Origin: Spirosoma sp. KCTC 42546
GTDB taxonomy: Bacteria; Bacteroidota; Bacteroidia; Cytophagales; Spirosomataceae
Length of the DNA stretch: 64,000 nt
NCBI RefSeq assembly: GCF_006965485.1
Contig: NZ_CP041360.1
Span: forward strand, 1,984,001 to 2,048,000
Direction: 5' to 3'
In this document: piece after piece, positions 28,170-36,087 of the stretch
Numbering within the stretch: position 1 is the first letter of the stretch
How the letters are laid out: each line of letters begins with the position of its first letter
Program-made: the position numbers and the translations under genes
Notes under the pieces: model-generated
Database searches by the model: none
The model's input: the letters and a program-made list of their open reading frames with translations, nothing else
What the model was told of the DNA's origin: nothing

Positions 28170-28715
28170 ATGAAAAAACAAGTGCTTTTTATACAGGGTG
28201 GAGGTAAAGATGGATATGAGGCAGACGCCAAGTTGGTGGCCTCCCTCCAAAACGCATTGGGGATGGATTATGAGATCAGTTACCCCCGGATGCAGACGGA
28301 TGAAGCTGCCCCGGATTATGGTTGGCTGAAGCAAATCGGAAATGAAATTGGGAAACTCAAAGGCGATGCTGTTTTGGTTGCCCATTCATTGGGTGCTTCC
28401 CTGCTGCTTAAATACCTGTCTGAATATAAGGCGTCGAAAAAGGTAGACCGGGTTTTCCTGCTGGCTCCCCCATTTTGGACGGGTAAAGAGGAATGGGTAC
28501 AGGGGTTAAAACTGCAGGAAGATTTCGCCGAACGCCTTCCCCCAACCAGTCGATTCTTCTTTTACCATTGCCGGGACGATGAAGAGGTACCGGTTGATCA
28601 GTTTACCACTTACCGACAAACGCTTCCAGGGGCAACTTTTCGCGAAATTGAACGGGGTGGACATCAGCTTGGAAATAATCTTACTCTGGTAGCAAAGGAT
28701 ATTAAAGCCCAATAA
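28170..28715 (+). CDS. Small alpha/beta hydrolase (RBBP9/YdeN-like)
   Basis: 181 residues, cytosolic, no signal peptide. The opening MKKQVLFIQGGGKDG gives the first strand and oxyanion loop. The nucleophile elbow is VAHSLGAS (Ser at about residue 73), Asp in CRDDEEVPVDQF and His in GGHQLGNN complete a plausible triad. Length and order fit the RBBP9/YdeN family of small serine hydrolases, whose substrates are mostly unknown. It stands alone with no clear operon partner. Confidence 0.85.
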   Translation: MKKQVLFIQGGGKDGYEADAKLVASLQNALGMDYEISYPRMQTDEAAPDYGWLKQIGNEIGKLKGDAVLVAHSLGASLLLKYLSEYKASKKVDRVFLLAPPFWTGKEEWVQGLKLQEDFAERLPPTSRFFFYHCRDDEEVPVDQFTTYRQTLPGATFREIERGGHQLGNNLTLVAKDIKAQ

Positions 28716-28857
28716 ATTCAGATGAAGTAAGTACGAGTTCGCTTAGCACAGCAACCGTAAACTTAACAAACGAATAAAAACATCCAGATACCAATTACCT
28801 TTTTTGCATCACGCTTATTCATGGTGGTCAACAGTTATGTTAATCAATCCCAAGTCG

Positions 28858-30549
28858 ATGAATAAGATGAGTCAAAATGTATGTAGGTGCTGGTTTATTA
28901 CGATTCTAGCGACCTTATGGGGAACGCCGGTATGGGCCCAGTCGATTGAGACACAACCATTAGCCGTGACCTCAATTTGTGCGGGCACTCAGCTTGACGT
29001 GACAGGACGACTGGCGGGGGTAACGGGTAATTTAGTCGTTGAGATGGCTTCGGATGGCACAACCTTTTCCGCAATTGCTTCTGTTCCACTAGCCACTTCG
29101 GTCAGCAATGAAGTCGTTTATCGAGCTACGATTCCGGGCAATACCGTTGCTGGCGGCAATTACCGAATCCGTCTGATGGCCAATGATCCAGCGGTGACCA
29201 GTATCCCCAGTCCAACCCTGCTAACTGTAAAGGGAAGACCTGCTCCACCCAGCGTCGATAGCCTTATTTTGGATTGTATGCGGGTACTGCCCAGTGCTGA
29301 TGTTAGTTCATACGTGTCGTCTACGGCTGCCGCTGGCGCAACGGTGAATATCTACACGTATACGAATAACACGTTCATGCCAGCGGGCAGTGTATTTACT
29401 CGAATTTCCCTTGGGTCTACCGATAACGTAATTCTTAGCCTTGGTAAAACGTACTATCCGACGAGTACAACCTATAAATACCCTATGGAAGAGCACAGTT
29501 ATTACCTGACACAATCGGTTGAGACCTGTGAAAGCGATACGGTGAAAACTAAATTACGGATTTTGTATCGCCCGTTTACCGGCCCCATGCCAACCAATGG
29601 AAAGCCCGTAGACATAAACCCGCACTGGCCCACTAATTATTATGGCACACTGGGTTATTGCGTTGGTGATCAGGCTCCTCCCTTGTCGGAAAATGGCCAT
29701 GCTGCTCCTCCGGAAAATTATCGGGTTCTCTATCAATTGGGTACTATTCCTGGACGGACCTCAGTACCGCCAATTCCGGCTACGGATGTTCCGTCAACCC
29801 AGGTGTATCAATTGCAATTAGACCCCATTGATCTGGCAAAGGGATGTAGCAGCTTTTTAACGACTCAGTTGACCGTAACTGTGAGTGCACCTCCTTCCGT
29901 GAGCATCACCCCCAGTTCGACGGTCTTAACACCTGGCACGCCAATGGTTAGTCTGACAGCCGTAGGCACCGGCACGTACCTGTGGTCTACCGGGGCCACC
30001 ACCGAAGTGATTTCAGTGACTACCAGTGGCACTTACTCTGTAACGCTGACCAGTCCCGGTGGCTGTACAGCCAGTGCCAGCGTGAGGGTAGCTGGCCCCG
30101 ATCTGACCATTAATCTGGAACTACCACAAGCTAACTTTGCCGCATCGGGCAGCGTGGGCAACTTCGTGGTGACTGTGTTTGAGGTGGCGGGCCTACCCAC
30201 CTCCGCGGGCAATGTGACCATCACGATAACAGTTCCTATTGGCTACACGCTGGCCTTCCCACCAGGTATGACCAGTATACAGGTGTCAGGAGGGGACACC
30301 AAAACGGTATCGAATAATCAATGGACAGTGGTCAGTTCGCTGGAATCGCGTCAGTTGACTTTAACAATGGCCTCTGGCTCATTTATTGGTGGTGGGGGAG
30401 CGTCAAGTTTAGGCTTCCAGATCACGCGGACAAATGCCAATTCGGGTAGTCAGGCCAGCATCACCGTAAATGTGGCCGATGATCTGACTATGACCTATGA
30501 TGGAAATTTGGCCAACAATGTGTACGCCCGAATCATTAGTGGATTGTAA
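28858..30549 (+). CDS. Large secreted Ig-like/adhesin-type protein
   Basis: 563 residues from ATG 28858, where a signal peptide (CWFITILATLWGTPVWAQ) follows at once; a TTG at 28804 is an improbable earlier start. It is made of beta-sandwich style segments rich in Thr/Ser/Val, including TGTYLWSTGATTEVISVTTS and SGTYSVTLTSPGGCTASASV, a motif seen in Bacteroidota surface proteins. The C-terminal 150 residues (DLTINLELPQANFAASG onward) resemble a DUF11/CARDB-like repeat. There is no recognisable T9SS sorting domain at the C-terminus, ending ARIISGL. Function unknown, probably cell-surface. Confidence 0.78.
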   Translation: MNKMSQNVCRCWFITILATLWGTPVWAQSIETQPLAVTSICAGTQLDVTGRLAGVTGNLVVEMASDGTTFSAIASVPLATSVSNEVVYRATIPGNTVAGGNYRIRLMANDPAVTSIPSPTLLTVKGRPAPPSVDSLILDCMRVLPSADVSSYVSSTAAAGATVNIYTYTNNTFMPAGSVFTRISLGSTDNVILSLGKTYYPTSTTYKYPMEEHSYYLTQSVETCESDTVKTKLRILYRPFTGPMPTNGKPVDINPHWPTNYYGTLGYCVGDQAPPLSENGHAAPPENYRVLYQLGTIPGRTSVPPIPATDVPSTQVYQLQLDPIDLAKGCSSFLTTQLTVTVSAPPSVSITPSSTVLTPGTPMVSLTAVGTGTYLWSTGATTEVISVTTSGTYSVTLTSPGGCTASASVRVAGPDLTINLELPQANFAASGSVGNFVVTVFEVAGLPTSAGNVTITITVPIGYTLAFPPGMTSIQVSGGDTKTVSNNQWTVVSSLESRQLTLTMASGSFIGGGGASSLGFQITRTNANSGSQASITVNVADDLTMTYDGNLANNVYARIISGL

Positions 30550-30567
30550 GCGGGAATAGGTCCAGTT

Positions 30568-30612
30568 AAGCCGTCTATGTACTAATCAGGTACGTTAGTG
30601 CATGGACGGCTT
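30568..30612. terminator. Hairpin between convergent genes
   Basis: AAGCCGTCTATG (30568-30579) pairs with CATGGACGGCTT (30601-30612) with one G-U. It lies between the ends of the Ig-like gene and the convergent nucleotidyltransferase gene, which suits a bidirectional terminator, though the T-runs are poor. Confidence 0.55.
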
Positions 30613-30686
30613 CATTGCTTCGTTAGACGTGAGATGGATTTTTGTGGCGAGTCGTAGTATATCGCCCTGCTCACAGTATTGGTTGG

Positions 30687-31766
30687 CTATTCTTGAAAAT
30701 CGTTGCCCTTTGCATACAGCTCCGTTCGCATTTCGACCAGGATCTGATTGATCCGATCAACATCGGGTCGGTTTGGGAGGAAGCTTCTGGCGGCTGCAGC
30801 GTCAATTTGTACTACTTTTTGTTCGGCCTGACTAATGAGGTCGTCGTAATCGAAAGCACCCGCCCGGATTTTTAGTAGATCTGCTCGATTTGGCCGACGT
30901 ACCAGTACCTGGCCTGTTTCCAGAATTTCGAAAGCCATATCCAGCAACCGAAACGTGTGCATCATATTTTTAGCGTCGTAATTTTTTCCATGCTCGATGG
31001 TATTCTGGTAACGAGCGTCGTTCCGTTTCTCAACCCAGTCCCAATACTCGCGGTAATCTTTGCAATAACTGGAATAGCCGTCGTGATTGACGTACAGATA
31101 GGTTTCGGGCTCCCGATCTTTGGGGACGCTACTGAGGGAGACTTCGGCGGAATCGATACCAGAAATGAGGCCCTGAAAGCCTAATTTGGCTGTTTCGTCG
31201 TAAAATAAGGCATAAACATCGCGGGCGTGTGGAACGTTTACCAGGCCGCAATTTTCGGATTGTCCACCCCGATCAGCTAGCCAGTCCAGAACGGGAATCG
31301 ACCCTTGCCCACGTACTACATAGCAGAAGTTGAGCAGTGATTTACGCTCCTTCGGCATTGGATTCAGTATCTTCTTGTTCAGTCCCCGCGCTTTTTTGAT
31401 CTGGCTGATGGCGTAGCCTGCAAACGTATCCCGGCACAGTTTCGATAGAAAATCAGCGGGCTGCAGACGATCAACTACAGGGTGCTTGTAGATAATGCAA
31501 TCGTCAGGCGCGCAGAGTAGTTCGAGAATATTGGGATTGTTTTTAGATAGCAGTTCGACAAACCGACGCAGCTCGTAGAAAATAACGTCGTTTTTGTCAT
31601 CGTTCACCTGCTCCACATAACGTAATCCGTATAGATCAGCCTGGGGCAGGACAAACACGCCCCGTATGTCCGTGTCAGACGTAGGCAGATCCGTTCCGTA
31701 AGCACGGCTTCCACTAATGCATTCGAATACAATAAGGTTACGATTGCGGAGATCCTGAATTGTCAT
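30687..31766 (-). CDS. Nucleotidyltransferase domain protein (COG3541-like)
   Basis: 359 residues. The polymerase-beta-type nucleotidyltransferase signature is complete: GSRAYGTDLPTSDTDIRGVF (residues about 18-37), with the paired aspartates of DTD as metal ligands. Later conserved features are FYELRRFVELLSKNNPNILE and the segment KNMMHTFRLLDMAFEI. This family is widespread and poorly characterised; some relatives are linked to RNA repair or end modification. It has no toxin-antitoxin partner beside it. The substrate is unknown. Confidence 0.87.
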   Translation of the reverse strand: MTIQDLRNRNLIVFECISGSRAYGTDLPTSDTDIRGVFVLPQADLYGLRYVEQVNDDKNDVIFYELRRFVELLSKNNPNILELLCAPDDCIIYKHPVVDRLQPADFLSKLCRDTFAGYAISQIKKARGLNKKILNPMPKERKSLLNFCYVVRGQGSIPVLDWLADRGGQSENCGLVNVPHARDVYALFYDETAKLGFQGLISGIDSAEVSLSSVPKDREPETYLYVNHDGYSSYCKDYREYWDWVEKRNDARYQNTIEHGKNYDAKNMMHTFRLLDMAFEILETGQVLVRRPNRADLLKIRAGAFDYDDLISQAEQKVVQIDAAAARSFLPNRPDVDRINQILVEMRTELYAKGNDFQE

Positions 31767-31780
31767 AGTGAATGTATAGG

Positions 31781-31855
31781 TTTTGACAGGATGAACCGGA
31801 TAAGACAGGATTGTAACTCTTGGAGTCCTGTCTTATCCGGTTCATCCTGTCAAAA
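31781..31855. repeat. Perfect 30 bp hairpin upstream of the nucleotidyltransferase gene
   Basis: Arms 31781-31810 and 31826-31855 are exact reverse complements with a 15 base loop; TATAGG (31775-31780) and CCTATA (31865-31870) extend the symmetry after a bulge. It shares the words GACAGGAT and AGGATGAAC with the hairpin at 35195-35259. It occupies the 240 bp spacer 31767-32006, in which no gene is seen. Confidence 0.88.
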
Positions 31856-32006
31856 AACGAAAACCCTATAAAAAAGATAAGGTTCCCTGAACATTGCAGA
31901 GAACCCTATACTGACTATTCCTAAACCCTTAACCTTTTCTACATGAAAAACTAACTTTTACTCTTTTCTGTTCCAAATACCTGACTAATTCGGCATTTAT
32001 TCCAAA

Positions 32007-32447
32007 TTACTGAATTTCAGGCATTTCGCTGGTTGGTTGATTGGCATTCCAGATAAAATTAATCATCCGGGTTGTATGGTCAGCCTGGTTCATCCAGCGA
32101 TTGGCGTTTGCATCTTTGTGCTTGGCCAGTTTATTAGTTAGCTGAGCCGCAGCTTCGTTGAATTTTGCACGGTCGGTAGCACTGAGAGTCAGCACAGCGG
32201 CCGGGTTTTGGTTGTACAACGAGACAACGCTCATAAAGTTTTGCCAGTTGGTAGTATTTACAAACTTGGCAACGTTTTGTTCGATATACGAAGCAAAAAG
32301 CTTCTGCGAACCATTGACAAGCATAGTACTTGCCGGCTTGTTGGCTGCCGGGCTATCATCAGTGTTGGTGGTGGTAGCCGCGTTTGCCTGTGAAATCACT
32401 AACCCTAATCCAAGAATTACTGATGCAAAGATAACACGCGTTTTCAT
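32007..32447 (-). CDS. Small secreted protein of unknown function
   Basis: 146 residues with a clear signal peptide (VILGLGLVISQANA). The mature part is helical and Ala/Asn/Gln-rich with no Cys, and includes MLVNGSQKLFASYIEQNVAK, LSATDRAKFNEAAAQLTNKL and WMNQADHTTRMINFIW. I do not recognise a family. The gene has its own spacers on both sides, so it is probably monocistronic. Confidence that it is real comes from the signal peptide and the balanced composition. Confidence 0.72.
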   Translation of the reverse strand: MKTRVIFASVILGLGLVISQANAATTTNTDDSPAANKPASTMLVNGSQKLFASYIEQNVAKFVNTTNWQNFMSVVSLYNQNPAAVLTLSATDRAKFNEAAAQLTNKLAKHKDANANRWMNQADHTTRMINFIWNANQPTSEMPEIQ

Positions 32448-32506
32448 TGATTTGTTCTATTTGGTTTTGATTACTGAACGCACAAATGTCTATAGAAATT
32501 CCTAAA

Positions 32507-32535
32507 CTGCAAAGGCCCATATAGGGCCTTTGCAG
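32507..32535 (-). terminator. Hairpin downstream of pth
   Basis: CTGCAAAGGCCC (32507-32518) pairs perfectly with GGGCCTTTGCAG (32524-32535), loop ATATA. On the minus strand it follows pth after about 150 bp of very AT-rich DNA and is followed by TTTAGGAATTTC, so it could end the pth transcript. It could equally be an operator or leader element of the small secreted gene. Confidence 0.5.
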
Positions 32536-32687
32536 AATATTATTCCGAATATAATGCTGAATTTATGCCTTTTTTTTGATTGATAGCTTATTTTTACCTT
32601 AAAAACCAAATCATATATTGGTTTGCGGGTCATTGATATCTATAAAATATGTCTTCGTAAAATTATAAAATTCTTTAAAAAGTTATA

Positions 32688-33248
32688 TCATTGGTTGTAA
32701 TTATTCATAGCATTCTGTATGCCCATAGTACAAAAACTGAGTGCGGCATTACCAGCCCGGTCCAAATAGTCTGGTAACTGGATCATTTCATCTTCCGGAA
32801 ACTCCCCTAATACGAAATCAACCTGCCTACCTTTCGAGAAATTATTGCCAATTCCAACCCGAAGCCGGGCGTATTCCTGGGTGTTCAACACGTCATCGAT
32901 GCTTTTCAAACCGTTATGTCCACCTGGCGACCCTTTGGGCTTCAGGCGAAGCTTACCAAACGGTAAATCTTTATCGTCGGTGATAACCAGGATGTTTTCG
33001 ACAGGAATGTTCTCCTGCTTCATGTAATACAGCACAGCCTTACCGCTGAGGTTCATATAGGTGGTTGGCTTTATGAAAAACAACTGTTTGCCTTTATACT
33101 GCCATTTGGCGGTATAGGCCAGGCGAGTCATTGAGAAAGTAAAGCCATGTTGTGCGGCCAGCCGGTCGAGAACCATAAAGCCAGCATTATGACGGGTAAG
33201 TGCATACTCAGGGCCAATGTTGCCCAGTCCAACAATCAAAAATTTCAT
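32688..33248 (-). CDS. pth: Peptidyl-tRNA hydrolase
   Basis: 186 residues, normal length. It frees tRNA from peptidyl-tRNA released prematurely by ribosomes. Active-site residues are in place: Asn10 (GNIGPEY), His20 (TRHNAGF), and the Asp of DDKDLPFGKLRLKPKGS, followed by GGHNGLKSI. A housekeeping gene, cytosolic. The T9SS protein gene ends 6 bp upstream of its start (stop at 33255 and start at 33248 on the minus strand), so the two may be cotranscribed. Confidence 0.97.
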   Translation of the reverse strand: MKFLIVGLGNIGPEYALTRHNAGFMVLDRLAAQHGFTFSMTRLAYTAKWQYKGKQLFFIKPTTYMNLSGKAVLYYMKQENIPVENILVITDDKDLPFGKLRLKPKGSPGGHNGLKSIDDVLNTQEYARLRVGIGNNFSKGRQVDFVLGEFPEDEMIQLPDYLDRAGNAALSFCTMGIQNAMNNYNQ

Positions 33249-33254
33249 AACTAG

Positions 33255-35117
33255 TCAATTCAGTAAGGCTACTGACTCGCGATAGGTTGTTTGGGTGCCA
33301 TCGGGAAACTGGCAGTCCAGTCGGTAGATATAGACACCAACCGGGGCAGCCTGGCCATTCAGTTGGCCATCCCAAAGTGGTTCACCACTTAATAGCACAA
33401 AATTAGCACGATTATAAATCACTGCGCCCCAGCGATCATAAACCGTAAACCGGGAAATGGTTAGCGATGGAAACGTGAAGTACAGCGTGAGCGCATCGTT
33501 GTGGTTGTCCTGATTGGGAGAAAATGCCGTGGGTAGGTGAACGAGGTTGGCACAGTCGAGCGAAACAAGAACTGGTTGGGAAATTGCGCAACCCTGATTA
33601 TCACGGATCGTCAGCGTATAAGCCCCGCCACTCAGGCCTGAAAATGCGGTTGTACGCTGAAATAGGTTCCCATCCAGCGAGTACTCATCCAGTTCTGTCG
33701 TCCGTGTTGAGCTAATAAGCAGAGTCCCATTCTGCTGGCCACAGGCTGCACCGGTTATCCGCACATCCACTGGTTGCGGCCCTGTACTGGCAGCCACGCT
33801 AACCGACTGACTGACTGTACAGCCCGCACTGTCCCGGACTGTAAGTAAATACGTACCGGCTTTTAAGCCGCTAAAATTGGTGCCGGGCTGGAATGTCTGG
33901 TTATCGATACTGTATTGGATCGGTTTTGTACCTCCCGATGTGCTCAGCGTTACCTCGCCATTGGCTTGCCCACAGGTCGTGGATATAGTAGTAGTAGTCA
34001 AAATAACCATCGGCTTGAAAGCCGGTACACTTAGTGCTCGATTCACTTCACAACCGTTCGCATCGCGTACCCGAAAGGTATAGGTTCCTCCTGCCACCTT
34101 CGTAAATAGCGGACTTGCCTGAAATGAAACTCCATAGTCGATGGAGTAAATCAGAGGAGCTTTGCCACCCGAAGCCACCACACTTACTTCCCCATTGGCC
34201 GTTTCGCAGTGAGGGGGTGTACTTTTTAGGCTGGTAATAGTTGGAGCGGTATCGGCCGTAATCGTAACGGGTTGTGCTGCCTGACAACCCGCAGAATCTT
34301 TGGCAACCACCGTATAGGAACCGGGATTAAGGCTGGTGAACAACGGAGTTGACTGAAATGCGCCCCCGTTCAGGCTATACTGCCAGCCCGTTGAGCCCGA
34401 AGCGACCACTTCTATCGATCCGTTCGTTTTGTCGCAGCCTGAATTGGTAGACGTTGCTTTGATGGTAGGTTCGATAACCTCAACCGTGATAGGGACGGGC
34501 GGACTTTCGTTTTGGTAGAGTGTCTGGGTAATATAAAATGTTGTGGTCTGCGATACTTTGGGCGTATAGCTATTCCCTGTTGCCAGTAGATTTGTTCCCG
34601 AAGCCGATGAATACCAACGAATGTTTTTACCCGTAACCACTAAATTGATGGGGATGCCTTTGCAGGTAGTATGCCTGGATTTTAGCACAATTCGATACAG
34701 CTCCACCTTGCCACCCGCTACATCAGTACAGGTCGTGCCATTCACAATGTTCTCGTAGGTACCAATCAGACTTTCGTCAATAGGGTTGTAGGTTACAGTG
34801 CCTCGCCAGAAACAAATATTTTTAACGGCTGTGCTGCCATTTTTGTCTGACTCGCTAAACGTTACTGTTGAGCCCGAGATATCTCCTTTTATATAAGCAA
34901 CTCCGCCAAACGGCACCGACGGATTCGATGTTTGAGCTGTACCACTTAATGTAAAAGTAGCTTGATTGATTTGGAGCGCATAATTATAGATAATCTGCTT
35001 GGGGTCAGAGGGGTACGTTACGCCGAGCCAGAAGCCACCAATAGCTGGTTGTGCTATGCTTTTGAAAAAAACAAGCCCGAATACCAGTAAAAATCCAAGT
35101 GTAAAGCTTCGGTTCAT
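33255..35117 (-). CDS. T9SS type B secreted protein with SprB-like repeats
   Basis: 620 residues from the ATG at 35117 (MNRSFTLGFLLVFGLVFF, signal peptide ending SIAQ). Four SprB-type repeats run from about residue 225 to 520, each with the pattern NGSIEVVASG, WQYSLNGGAFQSTPLF, GSYTVVAKDSAGC or close variants. The C-terminal 90 residues are the gliding-motility-associated CHU_C domain (HLPTAFSPNQDNHNDALTLY, FTVYDRWGAVIYN, WDGQLNGQAAPVGVYIYRL), the signal for the type IX secretion system. So it is exported across both membranes and probably surface-attached. Ligand unknown. Confidence 0.92.
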   Translation of the reverse strand: MNRSFTLGFLLVFGLVFFKSIAQPAIGGFWLGVTYPSDPKQIIYNYALQINQATFTLSGTAQTSNPSVPFGGVAYIKGDISGSTVTFSESDKNGSTAVKNICFWRGTVTYNPIDESLIGTYENIVNGTTCTDVAGGKVELYRIVLKSRHTTCKGIPINLVVTGKNIRWYSSASGTNLLATGNSYTPKVSQTTTFYITQTLYQNESPPVPITVEVIEPTIKATSTNSGCDKTNGSIEVVASGSTGWQYSLNGGAFQSTPLFTSLNPGSYTVVAKDSAGCQAAQPVTITADTAPTITSLKSTPPHCETANGEVSVVASGGKAPLIYSIDYGVSFQASPLFTKVAGGTYTFRVRDANGCEVNRALSVPAFKPMVILTTTTISTTCGQANGEVTLSTSGGTKPIQYSIDNQTFQPGTNFSGLKAGTYLLTVRDSAGCTVSQSVSVAASTGPQPVDVRITGAACGQQNGTLLISSTRTTELDEYSLDGNLFQRTTAFSGLSGGAYTLTIRDNQGCAISQPVLVSLDCANLVHLPTAFSPNQDNHNDALTLYFTFPSLTISRFTVYDRWGAVIYNRANFVLLSGEPLWDGQLNGQAAPVGVYIYRLDCQFPDGTQTTYRESVALLN

Positions 35118-35194
35118 AGCCATGGTTTGTGCAGTACACAAACAGATCAATCGCACTGCTAAGGTAGGTAGAATTAAGGAATAGGTATATTTTT

Positions 35195-35259
35195 GACAGG
35201 ATTACAGGATGAACAGGATTTTGTCAGCAGAGAAATCCTGTTCATCCTGTAATCCTGTC
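35195..35259. repeat. Perfect 27 bp hairpin between the T9SS gene and pyrR
   Basis: Arms 35195-35221 and 35233-35259 are exact reverse complements with an 11 base loop. It lies in the divergent spacer (35118-35336) and is related in sequence to the hairpin at 31781-31855. In a divergent spacer a terminator role is unlikely, which points to a dispersed element or a regulatory structure. Confidence 0.88.
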
Positions 35260-35336
35260 GATAAAAGAAACTTGCCTTCGCTGCACAATTAAGTAACGAC
35301 TACCGACTATTACGACTTCCTGACTATTTTTACTTC

Positions 35337-35876
35337 ATGAACCAACAACGCCTGATTCTGTCTAGCCCGCTACTCGAAATAGTAATTAGCCGGTTGGCCC
35401 AGCAATTAATAGAAACGTACCAGGATTTTGCCGATACCGTTCTTCTGGGCATGCAGCCCCGTGGCATTTATTTTGCCGAGCGGGTTGCCCGCGAACTGAA
35501 CCGGGCGCTAGGTCAAACGGTGCCGCTGGGGTATTTAGACGCTACTTTCTACCGCGATGATTTCCGCCGACGCGATACCCCGCTGCGTCCCAATACAACC
35601 CATGTTCCATTTATCATTGAAAATAAACGAGTCATTCTGATTGATGATGTGCTGGCCACCGGCCGGATGGTTCGGGCGGCACTCGATGCCATGACTGCCT
35701 TTGGACGACCGAGGAAAGTTGAACTCCTGGTGCTGGTTGACCGTCGATATAATCGGGACTTACCCATAAAACCCGATTATACCGGCAAGCGTGTTAACAC
35801 ACTTGAATCGCAGCAAGTGTTAGTTGAGTGGACCGAACAGGGAGCCGACGCTGACCGTATCTGGTTAGTGGGTTGA
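35337..35876 (+). CDS. pyrR: Phosphoribosyltransferase, PyrR-type
   Basis: 179 residues, the usual PyrR length. The PRPP-binding loop is RVILIDDVLATGRMVRAALD (two acidic residues then a small-residue loop) and the segment GMQPRGIYFAERVA is the PyrR-type N-terminal loop. LGYLDATFYRDDFR and LLVLVDRRYNRDLPIKPDYTGK are also characteristic. Members either attenuate pyrimidine genes by binding mRNA or act as uracil phosphoribosyltransferase. No pyr gene is next to it, so the role here is unclear. Confidence 0.92.
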   Translation: MNQQRLILSSPLLEIVISRLAQQLIETYQDFADTVLLGMQPRGIYFAERVARELNRALGQTVPLGYLDATFYRDDFRRRDTPLRPNTTHVPFIIENKRVILIDDVLATGRMVRAALDAMTAFGRPRKVELLVLVDRRYNRDLPIKPDYTGKRVNTLESQQVLVEWTEQGADADRIWLVG

Positions 35877-36087
35877 TCCAAAACTCTTGTTAAATTGACG
35901 CTCTGTTTAGCCTGATGGAAATACTCAGTTTGTATTCTTTATGTTTGAGTATATATAGCTAGTAATCTGAAGGAAACAGTTAATGATAATATTTTAATAA
36001 TTAAGGGCTTAATTAGACCATTTCATGCAACTTGTAGAAATAGGGATTGGCAAGTTTTTTGTAATTTAGCAGACCGTAACTAATTCT

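Noticed and set aside
28804..28857. N-terminal extension of the Ig-like protein from a TTG
   Set aside because: The signal peptide starts only after the ATG at 28858; the extension would place charged and aromatic residues ahead of it.
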